DNA of 64,000 bases from NCBI RefSeq assembly GCF_000226115.1, contig NC_016459.1:2899501-2963500 (forward strand). Direction: 5' to 3'. Source of the stretch: Thermothielavioides terrestris NRRL 8126 (lineage: Eukaryota; Ascomycota; Sordariomycetes; Sordariales; Chaetomiaceae). Shown one piece after another: positions 34,784 to 44,692 of this stretch. Below the pieces are notes generated by a model that saw nothing but the letters and a program-made list of their open reading frames with translations, was not told the DNA's origin and did no database searches. How positions within the stretch are numbered: position 1 is the first letter of the stretch; every line of letters begins with the position of its first letter. The position numbers and the translations under genes were made by a program.

Positions 34784-35168
34784 CCGCCAGGCCGTTACGA
34801 CACAACCTTGGGACAGCGCCGAAGAGAGACGTGTCTCTCGTCTCCGGTTAGGGATGGTCAGGTGACATCTAGCCCGGGCTGAGGTCGTGTGAAACGATCT
34901 TCTTCTTCCCGCCTGTGTATTTTTTTTCGATCGCGTTGTCGGTGTACATCAGCGACCACCTCCAGCAACGCGGACGCATCACAACCCGCGATTTTGCCAA
35001 CCTCAGCACGCTCCGAACCTTATGTATAAATTTTGTATCTATAGGTCGATTGACATCATCTACAGCACGCCAAGCACATCTGTCTTCAATTGACGCGTTG
35101 TACATTTTTGTGTTTTGTCTTCAACGACGCGTTCGCAAGCCCAAGATTCCTGCCGTTGCTCACAGTCA

Positions 35169-36847
35169 ATGGGATCACACGCGTCGCTGGACCGCGCCCC
35201 CGCCGTCTCCGGCGCGTTTCTCGCCTCGCTGTCTCGGCCTAACCGGAGCGATGCTGACTGGTTCCGGGTGCGCGACGGATCCCTCACCTTCCTGCGCGCC
35301 GTCGGCCGGCGGGGGACCAAGGGCCCGCGGTCGCTGGTCGCGATGTGCCTCCGCGTGCTGGCGGATGCCGTCATCGCCGGATCGGAGATAGCGGTGAGCG
35401 ACATGCCCGAGGCGCTGGTGGACGCGCTGTGGAGAGAGCTGCTGCCAAGGTGGGTGCTGCTGCTTACGCTACGTATGTTCTTTCGTGCTCAGTGACCTGG
35501 CTTCGCGTTGCTGGCTATGTGGGCGTAACTTCCTCCTCCTTAACTAACGTTAGAAACCTGGTAGGAACATGTCGCTCTTGGCTTGGGACACTGTCGCCGG
35601 CGGGCTTCACCGGAACAAGTTCCGGCGAGCGGCCGACATTGCCCGCGCGGGAGGCAAGCAACGCGCGACGACAACCATGACCATGGCTATGTACCGCTAC
35701 TGCCAGGAGATCGTCCACCCGCCGTCGCAGCTGGGCGTCTACATCTCGCCACTGGCGCGCCTCCGCGGGTGCCTCGTGTACCTCTGCATCGACAACGGGC
35801 CCCGCTACGAGGCGAACGAACTCCTCGCCCTCGCCACGCTCCCGCAGCTGAGCGTGCTAGAGATCATCCAGCAGGACGCGTGGGAGAGCGGGATAAGTGA
35901 TCGTGTAATCAGAGGGTGGAGCGAATCTGGGACGGGTGATGTGAAGCCCTTTCCCCGTCTGCGCGTCTTGAAGATCACCTCGAGGACACACGAGGTCACG
36001 CAGGCCGCGCTGCAGTACGTCCTGGCGTTCCCGAAGCTGGAGATCTTTGACGTTACCCGCACTTCCGGTCTCGGCGTGGCGCGGGGCGCGGGACATCGCG
36101 GGTGCGCATGGCTGGAAGGTTTCGGAACTCTGCAGAGGATCGCTGTTTCTGTCGTATGCCGAGGCGCACCTTGATGGGCAGGCGGCTGTCAAGATGGACA
36201 GGGCTGGCCGTGAGTGCATGAAATGGCTGTTTGAGCACGACGAAGAGGAGGTGATCTTGGTTCACGACCCGCGACAGGAGACAGGGTCGAAGCAGCGCGA
36301 AGAGCTCATCCAATCGCAAGGACGGGGCCAGGACGCGACAGACGACGACCGGCCGGGTTACAGCAAGCATCTCAACGACGGCTGGAGGGCGTGGCTGCAG
36401 GGCACTCACCCTTTGTTTGCGGCGCCCGACACGCCGGAGAGCAACGGCGACGGGTATGAAGCCTTGCCCGACGACTACCCTGGAGCCATCTACTCCTGGA
36501 GGTATGGAGCCATGGACGATGACGAAATCTTCTGGTTCCTGGCACTCCTCGACCAGCAGGAAGGCTACGACCGCGGGACCCATGCCATCCAACCTCAAGT
36601 GGCGGGCGTTACCATCGCCAAAGACCGATTCGTGAGCCTCCGCTTGCGTTGCCCATCTGAGAATCCGCGCGATCTGGGCTCTGATCGACTTGTGTTCTCG
36701 CGCATTTACAAATCTGTCCGCGATCCTGCTTGGACTCCTCCTGCACTACCGGTTCGCCCGCCGCGTCGTCCAGAGGACAGGAAGGAGACAGATCTCAGGC
36801 CGCGCAAGCGGCAGAAGGTCGCAGACTTGCTCGGGTCTTTCATGTGA
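35169..36847 (+). CDS. Uncharacterised protein with an apparent frameshift
   Basis: Exon 1 35169-35449 starts at ATG (MGSHASLDRAP) and is joined to an exon from 35565 by a 115-nt intron (GTGGGT donor, ACTAAC branch, GTAG acceptor), giving ELLPRNMSLLAWDTV. This frame stays open to 36174, but the protein-like sequence moves to the +1 frame near 36050-36075: LEIFDVT before, SAWRGARDIAGAHGWKV after, then open to TGA at 36845-36847. No intron of reasonable size restores the frame, so one extra base or a real lesion is likely. Total length would be about 520 aa. The N-terminal half has leucine-spaced segments (LPQLSVLEIIQQ, FPRLRVLKITS) like F-box/LRR-type fungal proteins, but no F-box is certain. 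The C terminus is basic (RKRQKVADLLG). Function unknown. Confidence 0.65.
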
Positions 36848-37894
36848 CGACCTGATCGCCTCGGGGCAACACTCGCGCATGAGGCTTAAACCCATCTCTG
36901 TGTGCCATTGCCGATCGTGGATGGATTCGTCTGCCGGGAAGCAACAGGGTTGAAGGGAACGCGAAGTGTTGGGTCCTTGGTTCGACAGCCAGGCGTGTCC
37001 TGTGATAACTTAGCTCAGGGCGACAGGAGCAGGCATGTCTCAAGCAAAAAATTTCTCTGCTCCCCGACGGTGCAGCAAGCTGCCAGGGATAGAGGGTAAG
37101 TGCAAGAAGTCAGTCTATCCTCCAGTTTCCCCTCCAGAATGCCATGGCGTAAGACTAGAACCAGAGTGAATATGAAGGAAGAGTTTTACGAATGTGAGGA
37201 GGAAAGAGAGAAGAGAAATGGGATGAGCGTCCCAGACGGTGCTTTTTAAACAGCCCTCCACAGCGGGGCGCGTTGGCCAACCAGAAGCTGCTCACTGCGG
37301 TAACGTAACGTACGAGTATCCGAGTAACTATCCGGACTTGGTCTTGACCTTACCAAGGCGTCGCGTGAGGCAGCCCCCAACCGAAAGTCGGAGATGTAGC
37401 TGCGCATGCCACAGCGATTCGAGGTCCTCGAGGTGCTTAAGCATCGTCTTACTTAGACAGGGGCTTTTTGCGGCAACCTGCAGCAGAGAGACGAGCCTTA
37501 CCAGTTGGTTGAGGTTGAGGCCTGCGGTAATCACTGAATACGAGTTACTTGGACAAGCACTCGACGACTTAGCCAATCAGATTGCGACTATTTCCTCCGC
37601 CGTGAGTCAAGTGCCCCGCGATGAGGGGCCGGCTTCTGGGCAGGCATCGTTTCTTTTGAACTTGGCGTCGCTCCATCGTTCCGTTTTTTCTGCGAGTTTG
37701 AGGTTCAGCTTGCGGCAGGCGTGATTTGGTCCGAGTTTCGTTTCTGCTCTGGCTTGGCGGCTTGATAACAACCTGGAATTTTACGGAACAGACCCTTTCG
37801 GTTCTTGATTTGACACCTCCAATACAGACTACCCCGCAGCCTCTGTCCCGCACACACGACAGTCGACGCTCGACAGCATACAGTTCGCAACACA
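36848..37894. other. Intergenic before the PP28 gene
   Basis: No gene supported; a 161-codon plus-strand ORF (37239-37724) lacks recognisable features. The last 150 bases are the leader of the next gene. Confidence 0.55.
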
Positions 37895-38768
37895 ATGGCA
37901 GGCGGCGGTCCAGGCGCAGCCTCCCGCGGTCGCAGCGGCAAGTTCAGGAAGTACACCCGCGGAGGTCAGTACAGATGCCCATGCCCCATTTGAATGCGCA
38001 CGCGACCTGACCCCGCGGCACCAGGTGGCAAGCACTTCTCTCGCGACCTTCAACCACGTGATGCCGACGGCAACGAAGTGAGCATGTGGAGCGAGGACGC
38101 CGTGAGGCAACTCGGGGCGTCCGACGAGGACGAGGAGGAGTCTGAAGAGGAGGAGTCGGAGGAAGAGTCGGAGGCCGAGGCCGGCGGCGCCGGGCCTTCG
38201 ACGACGGCTACCGCGCTCAGCCGCGAGGAGCGCAAGAAGGAGAAGAAGGCCCGCAAGGAGGCCGCCATCGCCAAGGCAAAGAAGCAGGTCCAGGTTGGCG
38301 ACCTGCCGCCGAGCGAATCGGAAGAGGAGAGCGAAGAGGACGACCTGCCCGCGAATCCCAACCACTCGCGCCAGGCTCGCAACCAAACTAAGCCATCCAG
38401 CGTCGATGAGGCCGCCGAGGGCGTGGGGAAGCTGAGCGTGGCGCCTAGCAGGCGCGAGCGCGAGGCGATGGAAGCGCAGGCGGCGAAGGAGAGGTACCGC
38501 AAGCTGCACGAGGCCGGCAAGACGGACGAGGCCAAGGCCGATCTCGCCCGCTTGAAGATCATCCGGGAGAGGCGAGAAGCCGAGGCAGCGCGGAAGCAGG
38601 TATGTTGTTTACGGTTTGATTGAGGGACCCGACAGCACTAACCACTTCGCGCAGGCTGAGAAGGAGGAGAGGGAGGCTCGAGAGAGGGAAAAACGGGCCG
38701 AGATCGAGGCAAGGGAAGCCAAGAGGCGCGAGGCAGCCCTTGGCCCGAAGAAGGGCAAGAAGAAATGA
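37895..38768 (+). CDS. PDAP1/PP28-like phosphoprotein
   Basis: Model: join(37895..37964, 38025..38599, 38655..38768), 252 aa; introns of 60 and 55 nt. Exon 1 ends in the codon for a Gly of [14 protein letters not shown], the start typical of PDAP1 (28-kDa heat- and acid-stable phosphoprotein). The middle is extremely acidic with Ser-Glu-Glu clusters suited to casein kinase 2. The C-terminal part is the PP28 casein-kinase-substrate domain ([25 protein letters not shown]) and a basic Glu/Arg/Lys helix ending in GPKKGKKK. The human protein is a casein kinase 2 substrate reported to bind PDGF; the fungal role is unknown. The high charge predicts a mostly disordered or single-helix protein. It is convergent with the membrane-protein gene to its right. 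Confidence 0.9.
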
Positions 38769-38945
38769 AGCATCTTCCATAGGTTACTCCCATTTCTTCA
38801 ACCAGTTCCTGATTATTCCCGCCCTCTCCCGTGAATGCCTGGCTTCGAGAAGGCCGACGGCGCTCTATCCGAATCTATCACCTCGCGAAAGACCGACCAG
38901 CTGGGAGTGAACATGTACATACAAGCATGATAAGAGACACTGCCA

Positions 38946-40031
38946 TCAAGGCATGCCGGCAAGCCCCTCGGTGCCCACCGCTTCTTTCCAAAGCCCATCG
39001 AAGTCCACCCCGTTCGATTTGAACATGTCCCTGACCTTCTTGGCGGCCTCGACCTGCTTCTCAGCGGTAAACCCGCCGGGCTGCGTCGTCTCGAACTGGA
39101 TCATCTCGATCCAGCGGAAGAACAGGTCCTCCTTCCCGAGCGCCGCGAGCGCGTCCCGGAAGGCAAACACCTGCCGCCGCCGCTCGTCCTGCTCCGCATT
39201 CCCCCCCATGCCCAAGTCAATGGTGAGCCAGCCGAACCGCTCGTGATGCAGCAGCGCCACCGTCCCAAACGCCTCCAGCGCGATCTCCTTCTTGTCCACC
39301 AGCCTCGTAGCATCCACCATGGCCTTCCAGTCCAGATCCCACTCCCCATCCATCGTCAAATACCCCGTCTTCCGCTGCATCAACAGCGGCGCCGTAGCAG
39401 CACGCACGCGGCCCAGCACGGCCTCGCGCGCCTCTTTCGCCTCGGCGTTTCCTTCCTCAAACAGATCCCCGCCCCCCACCAGCCCGCGATCCCACCGCTC
39501 CCTGCTGCGGCGCACGTAGACCTCGCGGTCGCGGAAGCCGACGGCCCAGCGCCAGGCGAGCGGGCTGCCGCGGCCGCGGGTGCCGACGGCGAACTCGTAG
39601 GGCCAGGGCCAGACGAAGACGGCGAGCACGAAGTCGAGCAGGAAGGTCAGGGCGCGGCGGGCGACGGCGCGGGCGAGCGCGGGCCAGGGCAGGTCGGCCG
39701 CGCGCACCGTCGTCTCGTTGGCCGCGCCCAGCAGCGTCGACGACAGCAGCGCCGCGTACCACGGCGCCACGTACGCCACCCGCCACGCGAACAGCGCCGC
39801 CACCGCCACGTTGAGCAGCACCGGCACCGCGAAGATGTTGCGCTTGAACGCGGCCGGGCGCGGGTCCACGTGCGCGATGTAGATGTGGCCGGTCGGCAGC
39901 GTGCGGGTGAACGGGTCCAGGGAGGAGGGAGCCGGTTTGAAGGGGTGCGGTGGGGTGGTGGGAGATGATGGGGAGGATTTCTTGGAGGAGGAGGAGGGGG
40001 TGAGGCGGGCTTTGGCGGATTTGGGAGGCAT
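38946..40031 (-). CDS. Uncharacterised membrane protein (361 aa)
   Basis: Intronless, with ATG at 40031 (MPPKSAKARLTPSSSSKK); the frame continues 50 codons upstream without good coding character, so this first Met in the gene body was chosen. Residues 1-45 are Ser/Pro/Lys-rich and disordered. Hydrophobic segments lie at about 66-86, 88-104 and 127-143, the last running into PWPYEFAVG. The rest (150-361) is soluble and charged, with LAWRWAVGFRDREVYVRRS and YLTMDGEWDLDWKAMVDATRLVDKKEIALEAFG. The layout suggests an ER or other endomembrane protein with a cytosolic C-terminal domain, but I do not recognise a family. It is divergent from mitochondrial IF2, with about 750 bp between starts. Confidence 0.82.
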   Translation of the reverse strand: MPPKSAKARLTPSSSSKKSSPSSPTTPPHPFKPAPSSLDPFTRTLPTGHIYIAHVDPRPAAFKRNIFAVPVLLNVAVAALFAWRVAYVAPWYAALLSSTLLGAANETTVRAADLPWPALARAVARRALTFLLDFVLAVFVWPWPYEFAVGTRGRGSPLAWRWAVGFRDREVYVRRSRERWDRGLVGGGDLFEEGNAEAKEAREAVLGRVRAATAPLLMQRKTGYLTMDGEWDLDWKAMVDATRLVDKKEIALEAFGTVALLHHERFGWLTIDLGMGGNAEQDERRRQVFAFRDALAALGKEDLFFRWIEMIQFETTQPGGFTAEKQVEAAKKVRDMFKSNGVDFDGLWKEAVGTEGLAGMP

Positions 40032-40782
40032 GGTGTTGGCGGGGGTTGGGGGAAGGAGGGTGGTTTGGGTGGTTCTTCGGCGCTTGTGTGAAAAATTGGA
40101 GTTGGTCGAGGAGTCAAAATGAGCAGCGGCGTATGTATGGTTCGGGGAGGTTGAAAGTTGAGAGCATGAAACGCCTAACAATGAATTGGTTTAAAAGGAT
40201 CGCTTATAGTGGGTTGAGAAATGTGTCTTGCGGTAGGTTCAAGTGTTTTCTGGAATCCATCGTCAACAACCTTCGACGATGGAAGGGGACTACGCGAGCT
40301 CGCGGTGATGGTAAGTGGAACCTGCTCCCACTTCCTGTAACCCCAACCCTGTAGTTAGTGGTCAAAACAGACTACCACTCGATGCACGGAGGTCCCTCCC
40401 GACTCTTCGCTCCTCATTCCAAGTCTTGTAAGGCAGTATTTTCGATACCCTAAGCAGTTTAACGAATCAATTTGACATCTATTCCCCTTATTCTTTCCCC
40501 TTCTTTTCTCGTTGTCCACCCGGTGTTGTGAATCGAAGCCTTTCCTCGCTCTGGGTGCAACCCCCGATTGGGAAGGATAGGTACCTCACTAAGTGGGCCC
40601 CCACACACCCCTGTCGAGCTCGCTCCAGGGACATCCATCCAGCGCTTCGGACTGGAAGCTCTGGGCCGAAATTTTGGAGCGGACGGCCGACTACAAGTAT
40701 TCCGCCCACAGTCCGGATTACAGCAACGCCCCGACTGCGAGCGACTCTCTCTGCTGAAGAGAGCCATGCCCCGCCCGATTCA
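40032..40782. promoter_or_regulatory. Divergent promoter region, membrane protein / mtIF2
   Basis: Shared upstream region of two divergent genes. It contains a short upstream ORF at 40766-40786 that overlaps the mtIF2 start codon. No other element recognised. Confidence 0.5.
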
Positions 40783-40786
40783 ATGA
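40766..40786 (+). promoter_or_regulatory. Six-codon upstream ORF overlapping the mtIF2 start
   Basis: ATG at 40766 opens a six-codon frame whose TGA (40784-40786) overlaps the first mtIF2 ATG (40783-40785) as ATGA. Whether this ATG lies within the transcript is not known from sequence alone. Confidence 0.4.
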
Positions 40787-43700
40787 TGATGCGACGCGGA
40801 CTATGGCAGCAGGTGCGTGCAAGACCACTCGTGCGACCTTACGCCGGATAGCTTGAGACTAACATCTTGCTTGCTGCCCCGAAGCAGAAGCGCCCGTCTG
40901 CGTGCCTGCTCTGCCGCTACAGCGGCGGTGGCTACGGTTCTTACATCCGCCCGCTCCATCGACCGTCGAGCTCAGGTGACAACGTAACAGTACCTGGTGC
41001 GCTGCCGGGGAGGGCCTTGCCGGCTTTCGCCCGTTCGACTCGATTGTACTCCGTTGCGGCAGCCGCGCCGAGGCATGGAGGACTGCGCAGCACCGTGAGC
41101 CCGCGCAAACCCACCGGCGCGTGGGCCTCAGCAGAGTCGGCAGAGCCAAGGACATTGCAACGACCGTTCTCGACCGGTAACTTACCGAGCTGGGCTACAC
41201 AACCGGTGCGGCCGGCTGCGAGCAGTGACGGCTTGCTCCCGCATGAGCGCGCCGCAAGGGAGAAGGCCTTGGCCAGCACGCGGCCGCATCCCGCGTCCGC
41301 TGGAAAGGTAGCCCAGGCCGCGCCCGACCAAACCGCGCCCGAGCAGGCCGCGCCCGAGCAGGCCGCGCCCGAGCAAGCCGCGCCCGGGCGGGTCAACGGT
41401 CGCGAGGCTGCTCCTCGGCCGGCCAAGCAAGCCGGGACAGCACCAGCACCCAAGACCCCAGCACCCAAGACCCGCGCGCCCGCTTGGGCGTCCGCTGCAC
41501 CGTCGTGGTCCAATGCCCCATCGTGGACAGGCGGCGCCCCACCCGCTGCGGCCGATCCAGGCTCAGTGAACGAGCAGCAGCGAACGGACCCGCTGGCATC
41601 CCTTCTTCCGCATGAACGCGCTGCGAGGGCCGCTGCCCGCTCGAAGCCCCAACCTCAACCTCAACCTCAACCTCAAAAACAATCTCCCCGTGGCCCGCTG
41701 GATGATCTCGTTTCCTTCGAGGACGTGACTTCGGCGCGCGCTGCCCCACCGGGCGGCCGATCCCGGCCCTTGCAAACGAACGGGGGTTTCCGCTGGCTGC
41801 CAGGCTCCCTTGCGCAAAAGCAGGAAGACGAGGGCGAGTGGAAGAACCTCACCCGGCGTGAGCGGAAGGCCCCCTTGCCATTTGAGCCGTTCAAAATGGC
41901 TGATTCCCCGCGCCCGCAAACCACGTCGAGGCCGCAGCGGGGCAGCCGAAATAGTCGGCCCGACCCATTCGGGGGCTTGGAGCGAGGTGCGGCTGGTGGC
42001 CAGGCGGCGGCTTGGGCGGGTTCCAACACCGACGCAGACCCATGGAAGCTCGTGGAAAAGAGTGTTGCGAGACAGGAAATGCTCGCAGAGAAGGCGGCCA
42101 AAGATACCTTTAAGAGCAATTGGGACTGGGCAGACAAGTACGAACAAGAGGTCAGACAGCCCAGAACACCGAGAGGGGCGAGGGATACGCCGCTACCGTT
42201 CGAGCCAATCAAGCCAGCGCGTGCTCCCGGTGCTATTGAATATGATCGTGAGGACGAGGAGAGGCGTGAACGGTACGGCCGCGGCGAAGAGAGGAGCGAG
42301 CGCTACGGCCGCGGCGATCGGTACGGCCGCGAAGAGCGTGTGGAGCGGCGGGAAAAGCCCAAGAAGTCCAAGCGTCGACAGAGGGAATTGGATGAGGATG
42401 ACGACGACTGGGATGAAGACTACGAGGAACGGCGGCAGCGGAGGGCCGAGAGGGAGAGGCGGAAATTGGCCGAGGCCGAGGCCGAGGCAGGCCCAACGCC
42501 CATCTTCCTACCCGAATATATTAGCGTGTCGAATCTGGCTCTGGCCTTGGGCGTGAAGGTTGACGTCTTCGTTTCGCAGCTGGAGGAACTCGGCTTTGAG
42601 GACGTCAGCAAGGACAACATCCTCACGGGCGAGACAGCAGCGCTGGTGGCCCAGGAGTACGGCTTCGAGCCGACGGTCGACACCGGCGAGGGCGAGGACC
42701 TCAAGCCGGCGCCCCCCCCTGCGGACCCCTCCTCGTTGCCACTTCGGCCGCCCGTTGTCACCATCATGGGCCACGTCGATCACGGCAAGACCACGCTACT
42801 GGATTACCTGCGGAAGTCGTCCATCGTCTCCCAGGAGCACGGCGGCATCACCCAGCACATCGGCGCCTTCTCGGTCAGTCTGTCGTCGGGCAAGCAGATC
42901 ACCTTCCTAGACACGCCCGGCCACGCCGCCTTCCTGTCGATGCGTCAGCGCGGCGCCAACGTGACCGACATCATCGTCCTCGTGGTGGCCGCCGACGACG
43001 GCGTGATGCCGCAGACCCTCGAGGCCTTGAAGCACGCCCAGAACGCCAAGGTCCCGATTATCGTGGCCATCAACAAGATCGACAAGCCCGAGGCCAACAT
43101 CGAACGCGTCAAGGCCGACCTCGCCGCGAACGGTGTCGAGATCGAGGACTACGGTGGCGACGTGCAGGTCGTCTGCGTCAGCGGCAGGACGGGCCAGGGC
43201 ATGGCCGACCTCGAGGAGAACATCCTGCTGCTGGCAGAACTGCTCGACATCCGCGCCGAGACGGACGGCATGGCCGAGGGCTGGGTGCTGGAATCGACCA
43301 TCAAGCCGATCGGGCGCGTTGCCACGGTGCTGGTCAAGCGCGGCACCCTCCGGCCCGGCGACTTCATCGTGGCCGGCCGAGTCCACGCCAAGATCCGCTC
43401 GCTTCGCAACGAGGCCGGCGTAGAAATCGCCGAGGCACCGCCGGGCACCGCCGTGGAAGTCCTCGGATGGAAAGAGCCCCCGGAAGCAGGCGACCAGGTC
43501 CTGCAGGCCCCCGACGAAAGCAGGGCCAAAGCCGCCGTCCGCTACCGGCAGGAACTAAAAGAGCGCGGCGAGGTCATCAGCCAGATGGCCCAGCAAGAGC
43601 AAGAGCGTCGGGAGCGCGAGCGCGAGCGCGAGCGTGAGAAGGCCCTGGCCGAGGAAGCCGATCCTCGTAATAAACGAGGCCAACGCCACCAAGGCGAGTT

Positions 43701-44456
43701 CCCCGAGGAACCCGCTCCCCCGGACGCGGACGAGGCTCCTCCCGCCAGCACGACCCAATACGTCCCCTTCATCGTCAAGGGCGACGTGCACGGGTCGGTC
43801 GAGGCGGTGACGGCGGCGCTGCTCGAGCTGGGCAACAACGAGATCCGGGCCAAGGTGCTCGCGTCGGCGCCGGGCATGATCACCGAGTGGGACGTCGAGC
43901 GCGCGGCCGTGTCGGGCAGCACCATCGTCAACTTCAACACCGAGACGCCCAGCCACATCAAGCGGCTGGCCGCCGAGGCGCGCGTGCCCATCCTCGACCA
44001 CAACATCATCTACCACCTGGTCGAGGACGTGCGCGCCCGCCTCGAGGACGCCCTGCCGCCCGTCGTCGTCAAGAAGGTCGTCGGCGAGGCCGACGTCCTG
44101 CAGATCTTCCCCATCAACATCAAGGGCCGCAAGTACAAGAACATCGCCGGCTGCCGCGTGGGGAACGGTACCGTCAAGAAGGGCAGCAAGGCCCGCGTGA
44201 TTAGAGGCGGCGAGAATATCTTTGAGGGTGAGTCCTACCTATTATTACCTGCTTACCCTGTCATTTTTTTTGGTTCCTTGGACTAACGTGGTTGCTGTTA
44301 TTAGGCATCATTGAAACCCTCAAGCACGTCAAGAAGGACGTGGACGAGATGAAGAAGGGCAGCGAGTGCGGCATGTCGTTTGCAGACTGGGATGAGCTCC
44401 AGGTCGGAGATCATATCCAGGTTCTGGAAGAGTTTACTGAGAAGAGGAAGTTGTAA
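40783..44456 (+). CDS. IFM1: Mitochondrial translation initiation factor IF-2
   Basis: Model: join(40783..40812, 40888..44227, 44305..44456), 1173 aa. Exon 1 encodes [10 protein letters not shown]; intron 1 is 75 nt with an ACTAAC branch site, and its acceptor is ambiguous by one codon (AAGCAG). The Arg-rich, acid-poor N terminus reads as a mitochondrial presequence. A long Pro/Ala/Arg-rich region follows, with four 15-bp repeats encoding APEQA (about 41319-41390) and a Gln-Pro run. The IF2 core starts near residue 555 ([16 protein letters not shown]). The GTPase domain has GHVDHGKT at 638-645, DTPGHAAF and NKID. Domain II, a charged RERERERE helix, and the C-terminal domains end in EEFTEKRKL. 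Intron 2 (77 nt) joins IFE to GIIETLK. It recruits fMet-tRNA to the mitoribosome. The N-terminal extension is long for the family. AATAAA follows at 44542. Confidence 0.96.
41319..41390 (+). repeat. Coding 15-bp tandem repeat in mtIF2
   Basis: Four to five near-identical 15-bp units (GCGCCCGAGCAGGCC type) encode APEQA repeats in the disordered N-terminal region. Unit length keeps the frame. Confidence 0.9.
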
Positions 44457-44692
44457 GATTAGGGGGCGATGTGGGTTTTGTAACGTGTATAGATCAGGCG
44501 GGGCATTTTAGAGTGGTCAGGTCATGTCACGGGCTGTTCTAAATAAAAAAAGAGATGGGGGCGGATGGCTTGGGGCTGGCATCCGCGGTGTAGATGTCAA
44601 TCAACCCATGTACATGTACAATAATAGATCGCTCTTATATGTCAAAGCACGGCCGGAAGAGGCAACACCGCCCAGTGACTGAGATCCTGAGA

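Larger units (their letters stand above)
33990..35168. other. Intergenic after eIF2A with T28 and CCTAAR tracts
   Basis: Contains the eIF2A 3' region, a T28 homopolymer (34433-34460), a CCTAAR hexamer array (34699-34783) and the promoter of the next gene. No gene seen. Confidence 0.6.

Noticed and set aside
36068..36135. Intron to explain the frame change in the 35169-36847 gene
   Set aside because: This GT-AG pair is 68 nt, GC-rich and without a branch site, and it does not bring the downstream frame into phase; other pairs are too short or also out of phase.
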